Part shown: positions 52,484-60,090 of the stretch, piece by piece
How positions within the stretch are numbered: the stretch's first letter is position 1
Layout of the letters: the number at the start of each line of letters is the position of its first letter
Assembly: GCF_047344985.1 (NCBI RefSeq)
Contig: NZ_CP178861.1
Location: 1-64,000 of the forward strand
Direction of reading: 5' to 3'
Source: Bdellovibrio sp047344985
GTDB lineage: Bacteria; Bdellovibrionota; Bdellovibrionia; Bdellovibrionales; Bdellovibrionaceae
Length of the DNA stretch: 64,000 nucleotides
The notes under the pieces: model-generated
What the model was told of the DNA's origin: nothing
The model's input: only the letters and a program-made list of their open reading frames with translations
Database searches by the model: none
Translations under genes and position numbers: made by a program

Positions 52484-53956
52484 ATGGATTTAACGTTTGC
52501 TTCCATGAGCGAAATTGTCGACGCCGTAAAAACAAAAAAAGTGAGTGTAAAAGAAATCACTCACCACTTTAAGACACGTATTGAAAACATTGACGGAAAA
52601 TTAAATTCCTTTACGTCGATAAATCCTAACGCCGCAAATGAAGCAGAGGCTTTAGACGCGAGATTGGCAAAAGGCGAAGATCTTGGTGTCTTAGCCGGAG
52701 TTCCCTTTGGTATTAAAGAAATGTTTTGCACAAAAGGACTTAAGACAACCGCAGGATCAAAAATTTTAGAAAACTTCGTTCCGCCTTATGACTCCACTGT
52801 TGTGGCGCGACTAAAAAAAGCAGGAATTGTTGTCTTAGGAAAACTCAATCAGGATGAATTCGCGATGGGTTCTTCCAATGAAACCTCCTTTCATGGTGTT
52901 GTAAAAAACCCGTGGAACTTAGACTGTGTTCCTGGTGGTTCATCAGGTGGCTCTGCAGCAGCGCAAGCTTCGCGCCTAGTGGTGGGCACTTTAGGAACGG
53001 ACACCGGTGGTTCTATTCGTCAGCCGGCGAGTTTTTGTGGAATTGTTGGCGTGAAGCCAACCTATGGCCGGGTCAGTCGCTATGGCATTATTGCTTATGC
53101 GTCTTCCTTAGACCAAGCAGGTCCCATGGTGAGCTCCGTAAAAGATGCGGCGCTGACTCTTGAAGTGATTTCTGGTTTTGACGAATTCGACTCTACGACA
53201 ACACAAAGATCCGTACCGGCTTGGAGTAAAAATCTAAAAGCCGATGTGAAAGGAATGAAGATCGGCCTCATGAAAGAATACATGAGCGGCAGCCTTCACC
53301 CTGACGTGCAAAAGACTGTGGAAAACTCTGTTGAAACCTTGAAAAAAATGGGAGCGGAGATTGTTGAAGTTTCTGTTCCTATGACAGAGTTTGCCGTTCC
53401 TGTTTATTATCTTGTGGCAGCAAGCGAAGCTTCTTCAAATCTTGCACGCTACGATGGTGTGAAATATGGATTTAGAGCTGATTTCAAAAATCTTTCTGCC
53501 ATTGATCTTGAAGAATTCTACGGAAGAACCCGAGGCCTCGGTTTTGGAAAAGAAGTCAAACGACGTATCATGCTGGGCACCTACTGTCTTTCAAGTGGTT
53601 ACTATGATGCCTATTACAATAAGGCAGGCCAAGTTCGTCGCTTGATCATGAACCAATATCTGGAAGCCTTTAAGAACTGCGATGTTATTTTAAGTCCTGT
53701 GACCACGGCTCCGGCATTTAAAATTGGTGAGCGCATTTCAGATCCTCTAGAAATGTACCTCAATGATATTTTCACCACATCGACCAATCTTGCAGGTCTT
53801 CCTGGAATGAGCGTTCCTTTTGGAATGTCTCAAGACGGTCTTCCTATTGGCATTCAGCTCACGGCAAGTCACTTTGAAGAACAGAAGATGCTCGATGTTG
53901 GTTTTGCGCTAGAAAGTGCTTCTCCGGCGAAAGGAAAAAATCCCCATGTCATATAG
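52484..53956 (+). CDS. gatA: Asp/Glu-tRNA amidotransferase subunit A
   Basis: Amidase that releases ammonia from glutamine. 490 residues of the amidase-signature family: FGIKEMFCTKG (catalytic Lys), GSSNETSFHGV, the Ser-cis-Ser core VPGGSSGGSAAAQA and LGTDTGGSIRQPA. It overlaps gatB by 11 bases. Confidence 0.96.
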   Translation: MDLTFASMSEIVDAVKTKKVSVKEITHHFKTRIENIDGKLNSFTSINPNAANEAEALDARLAKGEDLGVLAGVPFGIKEMFCTKGLKTTAGSKILENFVPPYDSTVVARLKKAGIVVLGKLNQDEFAMGSSNETSFHGVVKNPWNLDCVPGGSSGGSAAAQASRLVVGTLGTDTGGSIRQPASFCGIVGVKPTYGRVSRYGIIAYASSLDQAGPMVSSVKDAALTLEVISGFDEFDSTTTQRSVPAWSKNLKADVKGMKIGLMKEYMSGSLHPDVQKTVENSVETLKKMGAEIVEVSVPMTEFAVPVYYLVAASEASSNLARYDGVKYGFRADFKNLSAIDLEEFYGRTRGLGFGKEVKRRIMLGTYCLSSGYYDAYYNKAGQVRRLIMNQYLEAFKNCDVILSPVTTAPAFKIGERISDPLEMYLNDIFTTSTNLAGLPGMSVPFGMSQDGLPIGIQLTASHFEEQKMLDVGFALESASPAKGKNPHVI

Positions 53957-55379
53957 AGGTTTTGAAGCCGTCATCGGTATTGAGATACACGTACAGTTAA
54001 GTACTGCGACAAAAATCTTTTGCGCGGATTCGACTGAGTTTAATGCGGGCGACAACGAAAATACTTCCCCCGTGAGTGTTGGAATGCCTGGCACTTTGCC
54101 TGTTGTAAATAAAAAAGCGATCGAGTATTCAATTAAAACGGGTCTTGCTCTTGGCTGCGATATTCGTCGCAAATCTATTTTCGCAAGAAAAAATTATTTC
54201 TATCCGGATCTTCCTAAGGGTTATCAAATTTCCCAATATGACCAGCCGATTTGTGAAAATGGCAAGGTGACTTTCAAGGTCGATGGCGTTGAAAAAACGG
54301 TGTCCATCACGCGAGCTCACATGGAAGAAGACGCGGGAAAGTCCATTCACCACGGCGATCATACTTTGATTAACTACAACCGCTCAGGAATTCCCCTTCT
54401 TGAAGTCGTTTCGGGTCCCGATATTCGCAGTCCTGCGGAAGCCGCTGAATACGGAAGAACGATTCGCCAGATCGTACGTTATCTTGACGTCTGCGATGGA
54501 AATCTTGAAGAAGGCTCTATGCGCTGTGACTGTAACGTGTCGGTTCGTAAAGTTGGTGCGCCACAATTTGGAACTAAAGTTGAAATTAAGAACATCAACT
54601 CCTTCCGCTTTGTTGAAAAAGCGATTGAGTTTGAGATTGAAAGACAAATCGACGCTGTCGAGCGTGGAGAAAAAATTATTCAGGAAACTCGCTTGTGGGA
54701 CCCTGATAAGAACCGCACGTTCTCAATGCGCACCAAGGAAGACGCTCAAGATTATCGTTACTTCCAAGATCCCGATCTTTTACCTGTATTTGTCACAGAA
54801 GAAATGATTGAGAAATATAAAAAGGAATTGCCGGAACTACCTATTGCGCGTGCCAAGCGTTTTCAAGATGAGCACGCACTTCCTGAATTGGATGCCCAGG
54901 TGCTTACAACAGAAAAATCTCTGGCGGATTTTTATGAAGAAACGGCGAAGGAATCCAAAAATTTTAAATCGTCTTCCAACTGGATCATGACAGAACTTAT
55001 TCGCGAACTTAATTCCGCGAATAAAGACATTAAAGACTCTCCAATTAAACCCCAACAACTCGGTCGTATGATTGCGCTTATTGATAACGGCACAATTTCA
55101 GGAAAAATGGCGAAAGCTGTTTTCCAGGAAATGTGGGATTCTGGAAAAGATCCAGAAACTGTTGTTAAAGAAAAGGGTCTGGTGCAAATTTCTGATCCGG
55201 CGGCAATTGAAAAACTGATTGATGAGGTTCTTGCCAACAATGCTCAGGCCGTAGACGATCACAAAACAGGTAAAAAGAAAAATCTCTTTGGATTTTTCGT
55301 CGGTGCCGTGATGAAAGCGTCAAAAGGTCAGGCGAACCCAGAGCTTGTGAATAAAATTCTGCAGGAGAAATTAAAGTAA
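53946..55379 (+). CDS. gatB: Asp/Glu-tRNA amidotransferase subunit B
   Basis: tRNA-binding and kinase subunit. 477 residues starting MSYRGFEAVIGIEIHVQL, with YFYPDLPKGYQISQYD, HMEEDAGK, NYNRSGIPLLEVVS and a YqeY-like C-terminal tail. The ATG at 53946 was chosen because it matches the family start; a frame from 53916 lies in gatA. Overlaps gatA. Confidence 0.96.
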   Translation: MSYRGFEAVIGIEIHVQLSTATKIFCADSTEFNAGDNENTSPVSVGMPGTLPVVNKKAIEYSIKTGLALGCDIRRKSIFARKNYFYPDLPKGYQISQYDQPICENGKVTFKVDGVEKTVSITRAHMEEDAGKSIHHGDHTLINYNRSGIPLLEVVSGPDIRSPAEAAEYGRTIRQIVRYLDVCDGNLEEGSMRCDCNVSVRKVGAPQFGTKVEIKNINSFRFVEKAIEFEIERQIDAVERGEKIIQETRLWDPDKNRTFSMRTKEDAQDYRYFQDPDLLPVFVTEEMIEKYKKELPELPIARAKRFQDEHALPELDAQVLTTEKSLADFYEETAKESKNFKSSSNWIMTELIRELNSANKDIKDSPIKPQQLGRMIALIDNGTISGKMAKAVFQEMWDSGKDPETVVKEKGLVQISDPAAIEKLIDEVLANNAQAVDDHKTGKKKNLFGFFVGAVMKASKGQANPELVNKILQEKLK

Positions 55380-55380
55380 T

Positions 55381-56289
55381 ATGAAAGTGGCGGCTCTCGA
55401 TTTAGGCACAAATACATTTCTATGTCTTATTGCCGAAGGAACGGAAAAAGGAATCACAAAAGTTCATAAAGATTTAGTTCAAGTTGTACGTTTGGGTCAG
55501 GGTGTCGATAAAACCGGAGAATTTCATCCAGACGCGCTTGCAAGAGCCCGCGCATGCCTTACAGAGTTTAAAAAGGAAATCGATGAGCAAAAAGTTGATC
55601 GTATTTTAGCTATGGCAACCTCTGCCGCGCGGGATGCGAAAAACGGTAAAGAATTATTTAAGATCGGCGAAGATCTAGGAATCCCTATCGAAATTATTCC
55701 GGGCGAAGACGAAGCCCGCATTACTTATCAAGGAGCGACGGCGGGTTCGGCAGACGATCAAAAGACGTCGCTCGTGGTTGATGTTGGCGGTGGCTCCACA
55801 GAACTTATTTCTGGTCGAGGCTCAAAAATTCTTTTTGGAGAAAGTCTGAACATCGGCGGCGTTCGTTTGACGGAAAAATTTATTAGTACACAGCCTGTTC
55901 CGCAAAACGAAAGAGAACAACTAAAACAATACATCCACACACAATTGCAAACAGTATTGCCCGAATTAAAAAAGGAAAAAATCGATCAAATCATTGCAGT
56001 TGCCGGGACGCCTACGTCGTTGGTGGCAATTGAAGTCGGTGGTTTTGATGAAAAGAAGGTCGACGGTTTCTTTTTAAAAAAGGAACGCCTGGCTTACTGG
56101 GTGGATGAGTTTGCTAACACCACCGTTGAAGAAAAGAAAACGAAATACGGCCTGGGCGGAAGAGCGGATATTATTTATGCCGGAGCTTCTATTTTACTCG
56201 CCGTGATTGAAGCGCTAAACTTACCAGGAATGGTTGTATCAACAAAGGGAGTTCGTTATGGCGTTGCTCTGGAGATGCTTCGCAAATAA
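55381..56289 (+). CDS. Exopolyphosphatase/guanosine pentaphosphate phosphatase family
   Basis: 302 residues of the ASKHA-fold Ppx/GppA family: N-terminal ALDLGTNTFLCLI, ATSAARDA, PGEDEARITYQGA, VVDVGGGSTEL, and TPTSLVAIEVG. It lacks the extra C-terminal domains of E. coli Ppx, so it is the short type. It starts one base after gatB and overlaps the next gene, so it may sit in the same operon. Which substrate (polyphosphate or pppGpp) is unclear. Confidence 0.9.
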   Translation: MKVAALDLGTNTFLCLIAEGTEKGITKVHKDLVQVVRLGQGVDKTGEFHPDALARARACLTEFKKEIDEQKVDRILAMATSAARDAKNGKELFKIGEDLGIPIEIIPGEDEARITYQGATAGSADDQKTSLVVDVGGGSTELISGRGSKILFGESLNIGGVRLTEKFISTQPVPQNEREQLKQYIHTQLQTVLPELKKEKIDQIIAVAGTPTSLVAIEVGGFDEKKVDGFFLKKERLAYWVDEFANTTVEEKKTKYGLGGRADIIYAGASILLAVIEALNLPGMVVSTKGVRYGVALEMLRK

Positions 56290-56722
56290 AAATTTTTTCG
56301 CAGTGGGAATCCTCTCACTGTTTTTATCTTTCTCTGCTCACGCAAAAGAATTCGAAAAAAAGAAGATCAATTTGGGTGGCAAGACCTTGGTCGTAGAAGT
56401 TGCGTCGACTCCTGATCAGCACGAACGTGGACTTATGTTCAGAGACAAAATGGGACCAGATGAAGGAATGCTCTTTATATTTAAAAATGAAGAGACGAGA
56501 TTTTTTTGGATGAAGAATACATTAATAGATCTCGCGATCGGCTACTTCGACAAAAACGGCACGTTGATCGATGTTCAGGAAATGGTCTCTGGTAAAGGAA
56601 TTCCGGATGCGGAACTTCCCTCGTATCCGAGCGCGAAACCCGCAAAGTATGCACTGGAGATGAATAAGGGTTGGTTCGACAAAAATAAAGTGAAGCTCGG
56701 TAGCAAGCTCAAGATCCAGTGA
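56258..56722 (+). CDS. DUF192 exported protein
   Basis: 154 residues. A hydrophobic signal or anchor (about 10-31, ending AHA) precedes a DUF192 domain: VASTPDQHERGLMFRDKMGPDEGMLFIF and FWMKNTLIDL. The family is common and its function not known. The ATG at 56258 has GGGAG upstream and overlaps the ppx-like gene by 32 bases. Confidence 0.85.
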   Translation: MALLWRCFANKNFFAVGILSLFLSFSAHAKEFEKKKINLGGKTLVVEVASTPDQHERGLMFRDKMGPDEGMLFIFKNEETRFFWMKNTLIDLAIGYFDKNGTLIDVQEMVSGKGIPDAELPSYPSAKPAKYALEMNKGWFDKNKVKLGSKLKIQ

Positions 56723-56797
56723 CCCCAAAAGTCCAGTGATTTGATTAATATTTGCAAGCCTTCTATCTTGTGCTTTAAATTGTTAATAACGCTTAAC

Positions 56798-56814
56798 TGA
56801 AACAGTATGTTTCA
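56798..56814 (+). promoter_or_regulatory. Inverted repeat upstream of LysM lipoprotein gene
   Basis: TGAAAC-AGTAT-GTTTCA, about 24 bases before the start codon; possible operator. The gap around it holds no gene. Confidence 0.4.
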
Positions 56815-56837
56815 TAGCATCACTCAAGGATGAACAC

Positions 56838-58211
56838 ATGATGAAAAAACTCGTAGTCTTACTAGCGTGCTTAGGTCTGGCCTTCCAGCTAACAAGCTGT
56901 ACGTCTAAAAATAGTCAAGCGGACTCAGAAGTAGCAGCTGATTATGATTCTGCCGATCTAGAGAAACTTGAAGGCGACGAAGCACTTGAAATCGCGGGAG
57001 ACAATTCTTTAGCAAGTGATCAACTTCCTGAAGACGCGTTGGGTGAAACGACAACAACGACTGAAACAACTACAACTACAGCTGAATCCACTCCTGGCGA
57101 AAGCCAAGCAACAACCGAAAAAACAGATGTAGCGACAACAACAGAAACAATGCCGGCGGATCCATTTGCTGAATCGACGATGGCAGATGTTCCACCTCCA
57201 GCAGAAACTTCAACGACAGTTGTTGATTCAACTCCAGCAACAACAGACACAACATCGATGGTTGAAAGCTCTACAAAAACAGAGACTTCAACAACAGTTG
57301 TGGATGGTTCTTCCGAAGCTCCTAAGAAAGCAAGTGCGCCTCTTCAAAAAGTGGCAACAGCTCCTTGGAAGGTTGGAAAAACTTGGTACAACACAGTTTA
57401 CTTCGCACGCCCTGGCGATTCTCTTGCGAGCATCAGCCAAATGATTTACGGCGCGGATAAAACGAAAGAGTTGAAAAAAGGAAATCCAACATTCGCTTCT
57501 CGCGATGTGCGTCCTGGTGATAAGGTTTATTACAACTCCCCACACCGTTCTGATGATTCTTCAAGAATGATTACTTACTACGAAGACAACGGAATGGCTC
57601 CAGAAGTTTACGTGGCGAAATCTGGCGATAACATCAGAAAAATTTCTAAGGATCTTTTGGGTTACGACAATGCTTGGAAAGAAGTATGGTCAAGCAACTC
57701 TGTAGATTCAAAAGGCAATATTGCTGAAGGTACGGAACTTCGTTACTGGAGAGGTGGCGCGATTGCAGCTGCTCCGGTGCAGCATCATGAAGAGGCGATC
57801 AACTCAATGCCTCCTCCGCAAGAACCACAAGCTCCAGCAATGCCACCACCAGAGCCAATGCATCCCCAACAAGCTCAAGGCGAAATTCCTCCACCTCCTA
57901 TGCCTGAGCAGCAACCTCCTGGAATGGAAATGGCTCCGCCACCACCACCTCCACAAGATATTGCTCAAGAGCAAATGGCACCTCCGCCTCCTCCTCCAGT
58001 TGAGGCGGTGAATCCACCAGCTCCTCCGCAACAACATCATGCTGCGGCTGAAGAAGCTCCAGCGGGTGGAATGGATAACGACACAACAATGGCTTTGGCG
58101 GTTGTTGGTCTAGCGGCAGCAGGTTTGGCAGTTCTTATTGTGATGAGAAAGAAAAGAAGACAAAAAGAGCTTGAACAACAAGCGATGGACAACACTCACG
58201 TAGGAACATAA
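56838..58211 (+). CDS. LysM lipoprotein with Thr- and Pro-rich regions and C-terminal membrane helix
   Basis: 457 residues in this order: signal with lipobox LTSC (Cys21), acidic segment, Thr/Glu-rich low-complexity stretch (about 70-165), LysM domain (FARPGDSLASISQMIYG), second LysM-like domain (VAKSGDNIRKISKDLLG), Pro/Gln-rich stretch (about 325-405) and a C-terminal helix (MALAVVGLAAAGLAVLIV) followed by Lys/Arg. Lipid anchor at one end and a membrane helix at the other would fix the peptidoglycan-binding part between membranes. A terminator follows. Confidence 0.88.
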   Translation: MMKKLVVLLACLGLAFQLTSCTSKNSQADSEVAADYDSADLEKLEGDEALEIAGDNSLASDQLPEDALGETTTTTETTTTTAESTPGESQATTEKTDVATTTETMPADPFAESTMADVPPPAETSTTVVDSTPATTDTTSMVESSTKTETSTTVVDGSSEAPKKASAPLQKVATAPWKVGKTWYNTVYFARPGDSLASISQMIYGADKTKELKKGNPTFASRDVRPGDKVYYNSPHRSDDSSRMITYYEDNGMAPEVYVAKSGDNIRKISKDLLGYDNAWKEVWSSNSVDSKGNIAEGTELRYWRGGAIAAAPVQHHEEAINSMPPPQEPQAPAMPPPEPMHPQQAQGEIPPPPMPEQQPPGMEMAPPPPPPQDIAQEQMAPPPPPPVEAVNPPAPPQQHHAAAEEAPAGGMDNDTTMALAVVGLAAAGLAVLIVMRKKRRQKELEQQAMDNTHVGT

Positions 58212-58240
58212 TTAAAAAATCCAGAGTGAGTAAAAAAAGA

Positions 58241-58271
58241 AAAGAGCGAGTTTGCACTCGCTCTTTTTATT
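58241..58271. terminator. Bidirectional intrinsic terminator
   Basis: AAAGAGCGAG 58241-58250 and CTCGCTCTTT 58257-58266, loop TTTGCA, T-run on the right and A-run on the left. It serves the LysM gene and the minus-strand PilZ gene. Confidence 0.88.
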
Positions 58272-58291
58272 TTTCGGAACTGGTGTTTTTT

Positions 58292-58660
58292 CTATCCGAC
58301 CTTTTTAAAGATCGTATCCATCACAGATCTTCGATCTTCCCGACTATTCTCGACGAAGTAGATCAGGTCGTCGACGATCTGAACGTCTCTGTTATTCACA
58401 GGCATGAATTTCACTCCACAGCCTACTGAATTAGTCCAGATCACATGAGCAGCCACTTTGCGCTCACGACCTGCAACTATAAATACTAAGTTTAACTTTT
58501 CGTTGGCTCGCACGTCCCCACCGACAAATTCTAAAAAGGCTCCTGTGATGCTGATATTTTTAAGCGTGCCTCTGGTTTGCTCACGCGCATAGTTGCGCTT
58601 AAACGAAACCTCTAGGTTCAGAGGGGTTCTTGGTGCCGGAACATTAACTGTGTCCTCCAC
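58292..58660 (-). CDS. PilZ-domain protein
   Basis: 122 residues with the c-di-GMP-binding PilZ signature: RNYAR (R-x3-R, about 23-27) and NISITGA (N-x-S-x2-G, about 38-44). A single-domain PilZ adaptor. The start is GTG, supported by AAGGAG 6-7 bases upstream. c-di-GMP signalling controls the predatory/host-independent switch in Bdellovibrio, so a link is plausible. The target is unknown. Confidence 0.87.
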   Translation of the reverse strand: MEDTVNVPAPRTPLNLEVSFKRNYAREQTRGTLKNISITGAFLEFVGGDVRANEKLNLVFIVAGRERKVAAHVIWTNSVGCGVKFMPVNNRDVQIVDDLIYFVENSREDRRSVMDTIFKKVG

Positions 58661-58767
58661 GTTAGACTCCTTATGCTTAATATGCGGATACTATCCTTTC
58701 GGTATTACTTACGAAAAATTAATAGGTAGTCGGGGTCATTTTTATTAAAACAGAGCAAATTCTCGGA

Positions 58768-58787
58768 AAACTAGACCAAGCTTGGCT
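58768..58787 (+). repeat. AAACTAGACCAAG..TTGGCT motif, copy 2
   Basis: AAACTAGACCAAG 58768-58780 then CTTGGCT; CCAAGCTTGG is a perfect palindrome. It matches copy 1 at 23107-23127. It lies in a 282-base gap upstream of the PilZ gene that holds no other gene I can support. Confidence 0.5.
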
Positions 58788-58837
58788 CACATTTAAACAC
58801 TTGAAAGGGCTTCAATATTTTAAAACTGATTTGAATT

Positions 58838-58927
58838 TTAAGAAGAGGAGCTGCGTCCACATCCGGAACAACATCCAAAACAGGTTTTGCAGTTTGGGCT
58901 CTCTAGGAGAGCCCGGAAATGTTTCAA
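58838..58927 (-). CDS. Possible 29-residue Cys-rich peptide (doubtful)
   Basis: In frame with, and 15 bases past, the L,D-transpeptidase stop, a TTG-initiated frame encodes a peptide with the pattern CxxCxxCCxxCG and a Ser tail. A perfect stem (GGGCTCTC/GAGAGCCC) lies inside it. No ribosome binding site was seen and it could be chance. Confidence 0.2.
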   Translation of the reverse strand: MKHFRALLESPNCKTCFGCCSGCGRSSSS

Positions 58928-58942
58928 ATTGAGATAAAGTGA

Positions 58943-59722
58943 TTACTTTTGCCCGACGCGGACTTCTTTTCCAGAAAGAGCTTCATCCATCAACGTTGGG
59001 TGATAGTGCATGATCAAGCTTCCACCCTTAAGTAGAGGAATAATTCTATCAGCAATCGCCCGAGAAACTGCAGGACATCCCCAGCTCACACCCAAGCGTC
59101 CATATTTCTGACCAGTTCTTTCGTTGACGGAGTTAATGAAATCCTCCCCAACATACCAAGCGCCATGCAAAACGATATCGCGATTGTAGGCTTCATCATT
59201 GGAGCGCTCTAAACCATACATGCGCAGAGTATTTCCGTAATGACCTTGGTAGACTTCTCCCGTGAGATACATCCCTAAAGAAGTCTGCTTCGAGTCTTTG
59301 ATGTTACTAAACTTCGTTGGCACATCTGTATTTCCACTGCCAAGCCCGTGAGAGACATAGTACTTGTTCACATCTCCGGTTTTTAAATTGATAAGATAGA
59401 AGCGACGCTGTGAAGAGGGTGAGCCGAAATCGACTATAGCCACATACGTTGGAGAATTGAGAGTCACGGTTTTATTGGAACGGCTGCGTTTTTCTTCTTC
59501 GCAAGGTTTAACACTCGAAGCATCACGTCCTTCACAAGTGTACGTATCTTGATTGAAAGAGCGACCCTGGTACTCATCCATAAACTTCACAAGCTTCTCA
59601 TACGCTTGAACGGGAACACCTTGGCTTAAAATCTTTTTGGTAATCGCGGTTGCCGGAGCGGCATGGGCTGCTAACGAACTAAAAAGAACCAAGGCACCTG
59701 TCACAGTGTGAACGAGCTTCAT
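58943..59722 (-). CDS. Murein L,D-transpeptidase (YkuD_2 type), exported
   Basis: 259 residues: signal peptide (about 1-21, ending AHA) and a catalytic domain with His186 in LHGAWYVGEDF and Cys216 in GRLGVSWGCPAVS. The family cross-links or modifies peptidoglycan. In Bdellovibrio such enzymes are known to alter prey and self walls. The ATG at 59722 has GGAG 9 bases upstream and begins the signal; an upstream ATG at 59737 is less well supported. The N-terminal mature part contains a short Cys pair. Confidence 0.87.
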   Translation of the reverse strand: MKLVHTVTGALVLFSSLAAHAAPATAITKKILSQGVPVQAYEKLVKFMDEYQGRSFNQDTYTCEGRDASSVKPCEEEKRSRSNKTVTLNSPTYVAIVDFGSPSSQRRFYLINLKTGDVNKYYVSHGLGSGNTDVPTKFSNIKDSKQTSLGMYLTGEVYQGHYGNTLRMYGLERSNDEAYNRDIVLHGAWYVGEDFINSVNERTGQKYGRLGVSWGCPAVSRAIADRIIPLLKGGSLIMHYHPTLMDEALSGKEVRVGQK

Positions 59723-59780
59723 AATTAAAGTCTCCATTGCTAGATTGAAACCTTATAAGGGATTTTATATAGACAGAAAA

Positions 59781-59833
59781 CTGTCAGGAATTTAGATAGG
59801 CAAAAAACACAGGACCGTCAGAATTTTAGATAG
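59781..59833. repeat. Pair of 19-bp imperfect direct repeats
   Basis: CTGTCAGGAATTTAGATAG 59781-59799 and CCGTCAGAATTTTAGATAG 59815-59833 match at 16 of 19 positions, spaced 34 bases. A GACAG-AAAA-CTGTC inverted repeat overlaps the first. They lie upstream of the L,D-transpeptidase gene, in the 368-base gap before rho, and could be operators. Confidence 0.45.
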
Positions 59834-60090
59834 TTTTGAATTTAGAGAAGGCTTTTTTGAGAACTTTTTAAGAGTTTAATGATGGATAAGACCTTAATGA
59901 TTTCTATATCTTACATAGGACCCCGAAAAAATCTGCGACTCCTAATATTCCCGCTAAAGATTTTCGGTTGACAAGAACTAGCCCCATCGCGGAAAGTTAG
60001 GGCAAGCAAAACAGTTTAGTTCCAATCGGATCAAACTTCTTAATCTAAGATCCTCTTTTTTCTTTATTTAATCCTACAAGGAGAATTTGT
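59834..60090 (+). promoter_or_regulatory. rho 5' leader region (gene-free)
   Basis: No frame with a ribosome binding site was found before rho. A TTGACA (59968-59973) lacks a convincing -10 partner. The last 60 bases are pyrimidine-rich, and rho leaders commonly carry autoregulatory rut-like sites, but none can be proved here. Confidence 0.3.

Noticed and set aside
57050..57300. Thr/ACA-rich repetitive DNA
   Set aside because: It is codon-level low complexity of the LysM lipoprotein, not a DNA repeat or mobile element.
57790..58040. Proline-rich CCA/CCT repeats
   Set aside because: Encodes the Pro/Gln linker of the same protein; no array or CRISPR structure.
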